Positions 34,554 through 43,018 of a stretch of 64,000 nt of DNA are shown one piece after another (positions within the stretch are counted from its first letter, which is position 1; every line of letters begins with the position of its first letter). Location: assembly GCA_002338715.1 (NCBI GenBank), contig DDIR01000119.1:1-64000 (forward strand), written 5' to 3'. The DNA comes from Phycisphaerales bacterium UBA1845 (GTDB lineage: Bacteria > Planctomycetota > Phycisphaerae > UBA1845). The notes below the pieces were generated by a model, which saw nothing but the letters and a program-made list of their open reading frames with translations, made no database searches and had not been told where the DNA came from. Position numbers and translations under genes: made by a program.

Positions 34554-36200
34554 TTGAGGCAAATCATTGCGAGTGTCGTCGTGCTGGTCGGAGTTGGTGT
34601 GTTTGGCGGTTGCTCCAGCGATCAAAAGTTGGGCTTTAATTCAGACGGGCAAAGCACCGAGACCGGTCAGCAGGCCGTTGGCGTCGTGTTCAATGATCGC
34701 AACAGCAATGGTCGGCGGGACGCGGGCGAACCGGGGATTCACGGCGTGAGTGTCTCCAACGGTACGGACGTCGTCGTCACCGACAACCGCGGCCGCTACA
34801 CCATTCCTGTCACCGACGACACCGTCATCTTCGTGATCAAACCGAGTGGTTGGATGACGCCGCTCAGCGTGCAGAATTCACCGCGTTTCTATTACGTCCA
34901 CAAACCCAATGGTTCGCCGTCGCTGGAATTCGCCGGCGTCGAACCGACCGGACCGCTTCCCGACTCGGTTGATTTCCCGCTGTGTCGTCAGGATGAGCCG
35001 AAGCGCTTCCGCGCAATTTTGTTTGGCGATCCCCAGCCGGCATCGAAACAGGATGTTTACTATCTGGCCCACGACATCGTTGAAGAGTTGGTCGGATACG
35101 ATGCGTCGTTCGGCGTGTCACTCGGCGACATCGTCGGCAACAAACTCGACCTGTTTCAAACGGTCAACGAAGTGATCGGTCACGTCGGACTGCCGTGGTA
35201 CAGCGTCATCGGCAACCACGATCTCAACTTCGACGCGTCAGACGACAAGTATTCAGACGAAACCTACGAGCGCGTCTACGGACCTTCGCACTACGCCTTC
35301 AACTGGGGCAAGGTGCACTTCATCGCGCTGGACGACGTGCTTTGGATGACGGCTGAGCAACTGAAGCGTAAGAAGGGCGGGTATCGCGGGGAGATCGGCG
35401 AAGCGCAGCTGAAATTCGTCGAGAACGATTTGAAGACGGTTCCGAAGGAATGGCTTGTCGTGATGATGATGCACATCCCGCTCGACGACGTGCGCGATCA
35501 CGGCAAGCTTCTGGCGCTGTTGGAAGGTCGGCCCCACACGTTCAGCATGTCGGCTCATCGCCACGTTCAACACCATCACTTCCTCGGCGGCGATCATGAA
35601 CATTCGCATGAACACGCACATGACGAAAGCGAAGGGCACCACCATTTCGTCAACGCGACAACCAGCGGCAGTTGGTGGAAAGGCGAACTCGATGAGGAAA
35701 ACATCCCGCACACAACCATGCGCGACGGCGCTCCCAACGGCTACTCGATCATCACCTTCGACGGCAGCGATTACTCGATTCGTTTCAAAGCCGCCCGCCG
35801 ACCCGTCGACCATCAAATGACGATCTACGCACCCGATGAAGTGACAGCCGCCAACGCAAGCAAGACCGAAATCATCGTCAACGTGTTCGCCGGTACGGTG
35901 CGATCCAAGGTTGAAATGCGCCTGGATGAAGATGGCGAATGGATGCCGATGACGCAGGTGGAACGCGACGACCCGTATTACCTGGACATGAAAAAACGCG
36001 AGGAACGGCTCGGCGATCTTGCTCGGAAGATGCCCAAAATCATCAAGTCGGAGCACATTTGGACAGCCAACCTGCCGGAGAACGCATCACTGGGCAGTCA
36101 CCTGATTCAGGTGCGCACGACCGACATGTTTGGGCAGACCTATACGGACCAACGCGTCATCGCGATCCGGGCAACCGAGGCTGAAACCAAACTCGATTAG
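34554..36200 (+). CDS. Calcineurin-like phosphoesterase lipoprotein with His-rich loop
   Basis: 548 residues. The start is TTG at 34554, chosen because AGGAGG lies ~8 nt upstream and the resulting MRQIIASVVVLVGVGVFGGC is a lipoprotein signal (lipobox ending in Cys20). Then comes a SdrD-B-like beta domain (GVVFNDRNSNGRRDAGEPGI), then the phosphoesterase with GDPQP, LGDIVGNKLD, VIGNHDL and MMHIPLD metal-ligand motifs. Around residues 330-366 an inserted loop HHHFLGGDHEHSHEHAH is extremely His-rich. A C-terminal beta domain follows. The substrate is unknown; it is probably anchored in the outer or inner membrane. Confidence 0.88.
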   Translation: MRQIIASVVVLVGVGVFGGCSSDQKLGFNSDGQSTETGQQAVGVVFNDRNSNGRRDAGEPGIHGVSVSNGTDVVVTDNRGRYTIPVTDDTVIFVIKPSGWMTPLSVQNSPRFYYVHKPNGSPSLEFAGVEPTGPLPDSVDFPLCRQDEPKRFRAILFGDPQPASKQDVYYLAHDIVEELVGYDASFGVSLGDIVGNKLDLFQTVNEVIGHVGLPWYSVIGNHDLNFDASDDKYSDETYERVYGPSHYAFNWGKVHFIALDDVLWMTAEQLKRKKGGYRGEIGEAQLKFVENDLKTVPKEWLVVMMMHIPLDDVRDHGKLLALLEGRPHTFSMSAHRHVQHHHFLGGDHEHSHEHAHDESEGHHHFVNATTSGSWWKGELDEENIPHTTMRDGAPNGYSIITFDGSDYSIRFKAARRPVDHQMTIYAPDEVTAANASKTEIIVNVFAGTVRSKVEMRLDEDGEWMPMTQVERDDPYYLDMKKREERLGDLARKMPKIIKSEHIWTANLPENASLGSHLIQVRTTDMFGQTYTDQRVIAIRATEAETKLD

Positions 36201-36249
36201 CCGAAACGCGACGACGCGTGGTTTGAATGATTGCTTGACGTGGTTGCGT

Positions 36250-36717
36250 CTACCCGAAGGCCTTGCTGGCCGCTTGTGCCATTTCTTCTGGGGTCATGTC
36301 TTTCTTGTGCGTCGCGAATGACCACGTGTGTCCGTACGGGTCGCTGACCATGCCGTATCGATCGCCCCAGAACATGTCTGCAGCGGGCATGGCCACGACA
36401 GCACCGTTGTTGGCGGCTTTCTCGATGGCGGCATCGCAATCTTCGACGTACATGTGGATGTTGATCGGCGTGCCGCCAAGTGCGAGTGGGTTTCGCGATT
36501 TGCCGCCACACATTTCGGGGAAGTCGTCGCAGAGATAGAAGATACTTCCATTGATCTTCATTTCAGCGTGCATGAGTTTGGTGCCATCGGGTGAGGGCAT
36601 GCGGCAGATTTCGTCGGCGCCGAATGCTTTGCGATAAAACTCCATTGCTTCAATCGCATTGTTGACGACGAGGTGCGGAATCAAACCTTCGTGTCCTGGT
36701 GGGATGGGTGCGGTCAT
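36250..36717 (-). CDS. VOC-family (glyoxalase/PhnB-like) protein
   Basis: About 155 residues from ATG 36715-36717 (MTAPIPPGHEGLIPHLVV); the frame opens at 36732, but AAAGG sits before the later Met. The vicinal-oxygen-chelate fold is clear: IPHLVVNNAIEAMEFYRKAFGADE, then HAEMKINGSIFYL, then MVSDPYGHTWSFATHKKD. It resembles the PhnB/YdcE subgroup, whose members often bind a metal but lack a known reaction. It lies alone, with its end facing the phosphoesterase gene. Confidence 0.9.
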   Translation of the reverse strand: MTAPIPPGHEGLIPHLVVNNAIEAMEFYRKAFGADEICRMPSPDGTKLMHAEMKINGSIFYLCDDFPEMCGGKSRNPLALGGTPINIHMYVEDCDAAIEKAANNGAVVAMPAADMFWGDRYGMVSDPYGHTWSFATHKKDMTPEEMAQAASKAFG

Positions 36718-36896
36718 GGCGTTGCCTTTCAATTTTGGTGGTTGGGATTCATCGCCAAAGCGTTGTGATTGTCGGCCCGGGACTTCGCTGATTGTTCAAG
36801 ATAGATCAACGACAATACACGCTATCAGAACACTGTAGGCGCTTCAAGAAATGTGTCGAGGCATTGAAGCGGCAGTTACTTTGATCGCCTTCACGT

Positions 36897-37979
36897 CTAG
36901 CCTGACTGCGATTCTTGTTCATTGCGACGTCGCAGTTGCCCGCACGCACTATCAATATCCAAGCCGCGACTCGGGCGCAGGTGCGCGTTGACCCCGTTGT
37001 CTTTCAGCGTCGTCAGAAACTGACGTGCATGCGCATCGGTGGGGCGGCGATAGGGGAGATCGGGCACCGGGTTGTAGAGAATCAGGTTCACGTTGGCCCG
37101 CATCTTTCGACAAATGCTGGCCACTTGCTTCGCATGTTCGGGTGCGTCGTTGACGTCTGCGAGCAAAACATATTCGAGCGTGACTTCGCGCCCGGTGCGC
37201 TCAAAGTAATGCTGGGCCGCATCGGTCAGTTCGGCGATGGTGACGCCTTCCGCCCAGGGGATCAATTGCTTGCGAAGTTCGTCGGTGGGGGCGTGCAGCG
37301 ACAGGGCGAGCGTGAACTGCAATTGTTCGTCGGCAAGGCGGCGCATCTGTTTGGGCAATCCAACCGTGCTGACGGTGATCTTGCGGGCGCCGATACCGAC
37401 GCAACCGTTGATCAGTCGAAGGGCCGCAATCGTGTTGTCGTAGTTGGCAAGCGGTTCGCCCAACCCCATGAAGACCACGTTCGACAATCGGTGTTCGGGT
37501 TCGCAAAGTCGTTTTAACCGCATGACCTGCTCAACGATCTGACCGGCATTGAGGTTGCGCTTTACACCCTCCAGCCCACTCGCACAAAACACGCATCCAA
37601 CGGGGCACCCCACCTGCGTCGAAATGCAGGCCGTCCTGCGATTGTCACCGGGAATCAGCACGCATTCGGTGGTCTGACCGTCCGACCAGGAGAGCAGCAG
37701 TTTGCGCGTGCCATCCGTGGCGATCGATTCGGTTAGCACGTGGGATTCAAACAGGTGAAACGTACCGGTCAATTTTTCGCGCAGTGATTTCGAGAGGTTG
37801 GTCATCTCCTCGATCGACGCGACCTGGTGCAGGTAAATCCACTCGACGATTTGCTTCGCGCGGAATTTCTTTTCGCCCCATTGTTCGAGCAATGTTTCGA
37901 GGTCAGGCTGCGTGACGCCAAGGAGCGGCTGCGTTTCGAGTGGGGCGTTGTGGATGGGGAGTTTCATCAGCCGAACCAT
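36897..37979 (-). CDS. rlmN: 23S rRNA (adenine-C2)-methyltransferase RlmN
   Basis: 360 residues of the RlmN/Cfr radical-SAM family. The [4Fe-4S] motif is C-x3-C-x2-C in VGCPVGCVFCASG. The helical N-domain is FRAKQIVEWIYLHQV, and GEPLANYDN and SLHAPTDELR are family signatures. RlmN methylates A2503 of 23S rRNA and a tRNA adenine using S-adenosylmethionine and a Cys in the C-terminus (SACGQLRRR). Met5 at 37967 is an alternative start. Located upstream of lon in the same direction. Confidence 0.95.
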   Translation of the reverse strand: MVRLMKLPIHNAPLETQPLLGVTQPDLETLLEQWGEKKFRAKQIVEWIYLHQVASIEEMTNLSKSLREKLTGTFHLFESHVLTESIATDGTRKLLLSWSDGQTTECVLIPGDNRRTACISTQVGCPVGCVFCASGLEGVKRNLNAGQIVEQVMRLKRLCEPEHRLSNVVFMGLGEPLANYDNTIAALRLINGCVGIGARKITVSTVGLPKQMRRLADEQLQFTLALSLHAPTDELRKQLIPWAEGVTIAELTDAAQHYFERTGREVTLEYVLLADVNDAPEHAKQVASICRKMRANVNLILYNPVPDLPYRRPTDAHARQFLTTLKDNGVNAHLRPSRGLDIDSACGQLRRRNEQESQSG

Positions 37980-38045
37980 TTGCAGGTGAGTCGGAAAGTG
38001 GCGTGAAATATTGCGATCGGACGGATCGTCTCGATTCCGTACGGA

Positions 38046-40703
38046 CTACTTGGGCGCACGACGTCGGGATTTCTTACGGGCTTTCGTTTTGGCTTTCGCC
38101 TTCGATCCGGCCGTCGACTTTTTCTTACCCGTCGACTTCTTCGACTTTTTCCGGGCGGGGCTTTTCCTGCTGGTTGGTTTCTTGGATGCAGGTTTTTTGA
38201 CGGTCCTCTTCTTGGCGATGGTGCGTTTGACTGGGCTGGCTTTGCGCTTCAGTTTCACCTTCTTGAATGCTTCGGTGATGACTTCGTCAATGTGCGTGAC
38301 AGGGACGAACGTCATCTCCTTGCGCACGTCTTCGGGAAGTTCGCCTAGGTCTTTCACGTTGCCCTTGGGCATGACGATCTTGCGAATCCCCGCGCGGTGA
38401 GCACCGAGAAATTTTTCTTTGATCCCGCCAACTGGCAGGACCGCGCCGCGAAGCGTGATCTCGCCGGTGAAGGCCATACGCGGGTCGATCGCTTTCTGTT
38501 TGAGGCACGAAATCATCGCGACGAGCATCGCCGTACCTGCAGACGGACCGTCTTTCGGGACAGCGCCGGCTGGCAGATGCACATGCATATCGGTTTCGAA
38601 AATATCGCTGGGCTTAACCTTCAAACTTCGCGCCCGCGCACGGATCAAAGTGTGGGCGGCTTGTGCACTTTCACGCATGACATCGCCCACCTGTCCCGTG
38701 AGCGTCATCGAACCATGACCGGGCATGCGGGTGGCTTCGATAAAGAGAATCTCGCCGCCAACCTGCGTAAAGGCGAGTCCGGTGGCCACCCCCGGAAGCC
38801 CTTCCGTCGACGCGATATCCGATTCAAACTGAGCGGGGCCGAGTTCTTTTTCGACGGTCTTCGCCGTCACCCGCATGCGCTCGACATCACCACGGACGGT
38901 CTTCGCCGCGATCGCACGACACACCGCGCCGATGCGCCGCTCAAGTTCGCGGACGCCCGACTCGCGGGTGTGGCCGGCGATGATTTCGACCAACGCTTCA
39001 TCCTGGAAAGATATCTTGTCTGCCGCCAACCCGTTGGCGATCAATTGCCGCGGTACGAGGTAGTTTCGGGCAATTTCCAGTTTCTCCCGCTGCGTGTAAC
39101 TTGACAGCGTGATGACTTCCATCCGGTCGTAGAGGGCGTGGGGGACGGCTTCCATGTAGTTGGCCGTCGCAATGAAAAACACGTCCGACAGATCGAACGG
39201 CACGTCGAGATAGTGATCGGTGAACGTGTCGTTCTGTTGCGGATCAAGCACTTCAAGCATCGCCGATGCCGGATCGCCGCGAAAGTCATTTCCGATCTTG
39301 TCGATCTCGTCGAGCATGAACACGGGATTGTTCGATCCGCACTTTTTGATTTCCTGAATGATGCGGCCGGGCATTGCGCCGACGTAGGTGCGCCGGTGCC
39401 CGCGAATTTCGGATTCATCGCGCACACCGCCAAGCGACATGCGAATGAAGTTGCGTCCGAGCGCTCGTGCGATGCTGCGACCGAGCGATGTCTTACCGAC
39501 CCCTGGCGGACCGGCGAAACAAAGAATCGAACCGCGTCCTTCCGGATTCAGCTTCCGCACCGCGAGGAATTCGAGGATGCGGCGTTTGATTTTCTGCAGG
39601 CCGTAGTGATCGGTGTTGAGGACCTCTTCGGCTTTGGCGAGATCAAACTGGTCTTCGGTGCTGACTTCCCAGGGCAGCGACGCCAACCACTCGACATAGT
39701 CGAGGGCGACAGAATATTCGGGCGACGCCTGCGGGATGATGCCCAAGCGTTCAAGCTCGCGGTCGGCTGCTTTGGCGGCAGCTTCCGGCAGCTTGGCTTC
39801 TTCGACCTTTTTCTTCAGCGCGTCGAGTTCGTTGCCGCGTGCGTCGGATTGCCCAAGTTCCGATTGAATCGCCTTGAGCTGCTCTCGCAGGTAATACTCG
39901 CGTTGCGATTTGTCCATCTGCGCGCCGACCTGCTCTTTGAGCTTGTTGGAAAGCTCGAGCACTTCCAATTGGCCAGAGAGCGTCAGATAAACTTTGCGAA
40001 GTCGCTCCGGAACGCCGAACGTCTCAAGCAACTCCTGCTTGTGGACGAGCGAGAGCGAAAGGTTTGCAGCGAGAAAGTCGGCCAACCCGCCCGGTGACGA
40101 GATATTTTCCAAGACGATGCGGGCTTCTTCAGGGACGCTGGGCGAAAGCTCCATAATGCGTTCGGCTGAGTGGCGCACGTTGTGGACGAGGGCGTCGATC
40201 TCGGTAGATTCTTCGTCCTTGTCGACATGGTGATTGACGCGGGCTTCGACGTAGGGCGATTCCTGCGTGATTTCTTCGATGCCGACACGGGCGACACCGT
40301 GCACGATGATCGTTTCGGTCCCGTCGGGAAGCTTGAACATCTTCAAGATGCGACACGCCGTCCCGATGCGATAAAGGTCGTTGAGCCCAGGGTCTTCGGT
40401 TTCCGAAACGCGCTGGGCAAAGACGCCGATCATCCGATCCGATGCGAGGGCGAGATCCAAAACGCGCTTGGACTTTTGCCGGCCGACGTTGATGGGCATG
40501 ACCGTACCGGGAAACGAAACATTGTCGCGCACCGGAAGGATCGGAAGCTTTTCAGGAATCTTGGGATTCTCATCATCACCTTCCGCGTCGTTGTCGCTCA
40601 GTTCAGCATCGGCACCGTCAGGTCCGATCGAAAGCGTGGCGTTCGACTCTGCGAAGTGTCCCGATGTATTGTCTTCCTGCTCAAATTCTTTGGCGTCGGT
40701 CAT
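38046..40703 (-). CDS. lon: ATP-dependent protease Lon with a long basic C-terminal tail
   Basis: 885 residues. N-terminal substrate domain (LPILPVRDNVSFPGTVMPI), AAA+ ATPase with Walker A GPPGVGKTSL, and proteolytic domain with the catalytic Ser in KDGPSAGTAM. The mapped end of the usual Lon is near residue 816 (ITEAFKKV). Residues ~817-885 are an added tail with 34 Lys/Arg in 69 positions and no Asp or Glu (encoded at 38049-38255). It resembles histone-H1-like tails and may bind DNA or polyphosphate. It degrades misfolded and regulatory proteins. Confidence 0.95.
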   Translation of the reverse strand: MTDAKEFEQEDNTSGHFAESNATLSIGPDGADAELSDNDAEGDDENPKIPEKLPILPVRDNVSFPGTVMPINVGRQKSKRVLDLALASDRMIGVFAQRVSETEDPGLNDLYRIGTACRILKMFKLPDGTETIIVHGVARVGIEEITQESPYVEARVNHHVDKDEESTEIDALVHNVRHSAERIMELSPSVPEEARIVLENISSPGGLADFLAANLSLSLVHKQELLETFGVPERLRKVYLTLSGQLEVLELSNKLKEQVGAQMDKSQREYYLREQLKAIQSELGQSDARGNELDALKKKVEEAKLPEAAAKAADRELERLGIIPQASPEYSVALDYVEWLASLPWEVSTEDQFDLAKAEEVLNTDHYGLQKIKRRILEFLAVRKLNPEGRGSILCFAGPPGVGKTSLGRSIARALGRNFIRMSLGGVRDESEIRGHRRTYVGAMPGRIIQEIKKCGSNNPVFMLDEIDKIGNDFRGDPASAMLEVLDPQQNDTFTDHYLDVPFDLSDVFFIATANYMEAVPHALYDRMEVITLSSYTQREKLEIARNYLVPRQLIANGLAADKISFQDEALVEIIAGHTRESGVRELERRIGAVCRAIAAKTVRGDVERMRVTAKTVEKELGPAQFESDIASTEGLPGVATGLAFTQVGGEILFIEATRMPGHGSMTLTGQVGDVMRESAQAAHTLIRARARSLKVKPSDIFETDMHVHLPAGAVPKDGPSAGTAMLVAMISCLKQKAIDPRMAFTGEITLRGAVLPVGGIKEKFLGAHRAGIRKIVMPKGNVKDLGELPEDVRKEMTFVPVTHIDEVITEAFKKVKLKRKASPVKRTIAKKRTVKKPASKKPTSRKSPARKKSKKSTGKKKSTAGSKAKAKTKARKKSRRRAPK

Positions 40704-40780
40704 CGAATAATCCTGTCAGTATTGCTCGGGGCGTCATGGCACGGTGTGGCGAGTTGGCTTGATCGCACCCAGCCGGATTG

Positions 40781-41194
40781 TTAGCCGGTCCTGCCTTGTC
40801 GGGGCAGGCTGATCCAGACGTATCCGTTTTTGTAACTGGCTTTGCATTGATCGAAATTGATGTCGCTGGGCACCGGGATTTTGCGATGGAATTTTCCGGA
40901 ATCGATTTCCATCAGATGAACGCCCACCGGGCCGTCTTCGTCGGGCAGGTTTGGTTTTCCACGATGACCACGAATGTGCAGAATCCCTTCATGGACCTGC
41001 ACATCCAACTCGCCCGGTTGAATGCCAGCCAACTCCACGCAGATGACGATTTGGCCCGGTACCTCATAGACGTTGACCCTCGGGTCCCAGGAATCCTTTC
41101 CGGAAGAACTGAAGAAGTGCGGGCTCGACATGCTGCCCATCACGGCTTCCATGCTCTTGACCAGTTCGTCGAAGCTGTCCTCAATTGGGCTCAT
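40781..41194 (-). CDS. Small heat-shock protein, Hsp20 family
   Basis: 137 residues. The alpha-crystallin domain runs from about residue 37: PRVNVYEVPGQIVICVELAG, then VHEGILHIRGHRGKP and FHRKIPVPSDINFDQCKASY, ending NGYVWISLP. These are ATP-independent chaperones that hold unfolded proteins. It lies just upstream of lon on the same strand (77 nt), so chaperone and protease may be jointly expressed. Confidence 0.94.
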   Translation of the reverse strand: MSPIEDSFDELVKSMEAVMGSMSSPHFFSSSGKDSWDPRVNVYEVPGQIVICVELAGIQPGELDVQVHEGILHIRGHRGKPNLPDEDGPVGVHLMEIDSGKFHRKIPVPSDINFDQCKASYKNGYVWISLPRQGRTG

Positions 41195-41381
41195 GGTTGT
41201 TACCGGTCCTGCATTCTGAAAATGGTCGCCCGAATTCGCTTCCTGGCGCAGCCAAAGCGGTTTCGGTGAATCTAAGCCTCAATGATAAGGTCGCGGGGCG
41301 TAGGGTCAAACAGCGACTACGCCACATTTCACAATGGGATAGCTTGTTTGGCCGGGGTTGTGGACATATCCTAACAGCATC

Positions 41382-42269
41382 ATGGCCAGCCCAAGCAAAA
41401 TTACAATCGCAACGCTTCAATCGCACAAGCGTCAAGGCAAGAAATTCGGCGTCCTTACTTGTTACGACCACACAACCGCAAGGTTGATGGCCGAATCGGG
41501 CGTCGAGGTCATCCTTGTTGGCGACACCTACGGTGAGGTGTGTCTCGGGCACGCGTCCACACTACCGGTGCGACTCGATCACCTGTTGACCATCACCGAA
41601 GCCGTTCGACGCGGTGCGCCCGATGCGTTCCTCATGGGCGACATGCCGTATTTGACCTACCAGGTGTCGCACGAAGAGGCGATTCGCAATGCCGGGCGGT
41701 TCATGGCCGAAGCCGGTTGCGATTGCGTCAAACTTGAAGTTGATCGCCGCTTGATCAAAACGGTCGAGGCGCTGTCGGCTGCGACGATTCCTGTCATCGC
41801 ACACTTGGGTTTGCGTCCGCAATCGATTCACGCACACGGCGGGTATCGTGCACAAGGCAAGAGCGCAGAAAGCGCGTTGCGATTGATCGAAGACGCCCAG
41901 ATGCTCGAAGAAGCAGGGGTGGTGGGGTTTCTGCTTGAAGCCGTGCCGAATGAGGTGGCGAAAGTCATCGCCGAGAACACCACCTTGCCGGTGATTGGAT
42001 GCGTGGCCGGTCCCCATTGTGATGGTACGGTGGTGGTGTTGCACGACATGCTGGGGTATGCGGCTGGTCATCCCCCCCGAAGCGTGAAACGTTACGCCGA
42101 TTTGCACTCCATCTTGACAGGAGCCTTTCGGGAATATGTCAACGATCTTCAGACGGGACAATTCCCCATTGAAGAAAACGGTATTTGCATGTCGGACGAG
42201 GAATACGATAAGCTTTGTGCAGTCATGGATGAGCGCAACATTCGCAGGACGGGCATCAACGCGCCGTGA
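41382..42269 (+). CDS. panB: 3-methyl-2-oxobutanoate hydroxymethyltransferase
   Basis: About 295 residues from ATG 41382 (MASPSKITIATLQSHK); the frame opens earlier at 41358. Signature segments are LTCYDHTTARLMAESGVEVILVGDT, FLMGDMPYLTYQV, VIAHLGLRPQSIHAHGGY and LPVIGCVAGPHCDG, all typical of PanB. The enzyme makes ketopantoate, the first committed step of pantothenate synthesis, with methylene-tetrahydrofolate. Other pan genes are not in the window. A CGCGCC-ATCC-GGCGCG hairpin follows 40-60 nt after the stop. Confidence 0.96.
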   Translation: MASPSKITIATLQSHKRQGKKFGVLTCYDHTTARLMAESGVEVILVGDTYGEVCLGHASTLPVRLDHLLTITEAVRRGAPDAFLMGDMPYLTYQVSHEEAIRNAGRFMAEAGCDCVKLEVDRRLIKTVEALSAATIPVIAHLGLRPQSIHAHGGYRAQGKSAESALRLIEDAQMLEEAGVVGFLLEAVPNEVAKVIAENTTLPVIGCVAGPHCDGTVVVLHDMLGYAAGHPPRSVKRYADLHSILTGAFREYVNDLQTGQFPIEENGICMSDEEYDKLCAVMDERNIRRTGINAP

Positions 42270-42457
42270 CGCCATGATGGTTTGAAACACTGTAAGATTT
42301 TGTAGCGATTCCCGCGCCATCCGGCGCGACACTGTTTGAGCGGTTATAGTTTTCTACCTGTGGGTCGATGGTTGTTGCAGTGTCGGCTGCTGTTCTTGAG
42401 TCGATCGTATATCGCGCGCGGGTACCGTGTGGGTCGTGTCTATTAGAAAGTCTGTCC

Positions 42458-42859
42458 ATGCTCATTCCGATGGACCTCGTCCGAACGATCATCGTCGAGA
42501 CCAGTGATTCGCAGGTGATCGTCCTGAAGGAGCGCGATGGCTCGCGGCATCTGCCGATATTGATCGGCATGAATGAAGCGCTGGCGATCGATCGCCGTCT
42601 GAAGGGATTGAGTACACCGCGTCCGATGACGCACGATCTGCTTGCCCATCTTGTCGAACGCCTGGGTTGTGAGTTGGAACAAATCGTCATCTCGGACTTG
42701 CGAGATCACACGTTTTATGCAACTTTGGTTGTGCGTCAGAACGGTCATCTGATCGAAGTTGATTCGAGGCCGTCCGATGCGATTGCTTTGGGCGTGTCGA
42801 GCGGAACGCCCATATTTGTTGAAAGCCATGTCCTGGATGAAGCAAGCGGCAACGATTAA
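42458..42859 (+). CDS. Bifunctional-nuclease-family (DUF151) protein
   Basis: About 133 residues from ATG 42458 (MLIPMDLVRTIIVETSD); the frame opens at 42368, but the earlier part looks non-coding. The DUF151 core is clear: LKERDGSRHLPILIGMNEALAID, then HDLLAHLVERLG, then SDLRDHTFYATLVVRQNGHLIEVDSRPSDAIALGV. This last run with the SRPSDA motif is the family hallmark. Some members have RNase/DNase activity. Its role here is unknown. It sits 188 nt after panB. Confidence 0.9.
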   Translation: MLIPMDLVRTIIVETSDSQVIVLKERDGSRHLPILIGMNEALAIDRRLKGLSTPRPMTHDLLAHLVERLGCELEQIVISDLRDHTFYATLVVRQNGHLIEVDSRPSDAIALGVSSGTPIFVESHVLDEASGND

Positions 42860-43018
42860 GTTGCATCGGAAATAGTTCCGTCGAGTTTGCAACATTCATT
42901 TGTGTTTGACGAATTCCGGGGTTAGGTTTAATCATCAGTCCGTTTGTTGTGACTGACTTGGATTGTATCTGACCAATGCAATACGGTTCGCCGTTATAAA
43001 CTTCTGCAACAAGTGTCC

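Noticed and set aside
42305..42330. CGCGCC-ATCC-GGCGCG hairpin after panB as a terminator
   Set aside because: The stem is good but no T-run follows; it may still influence the transcript end.
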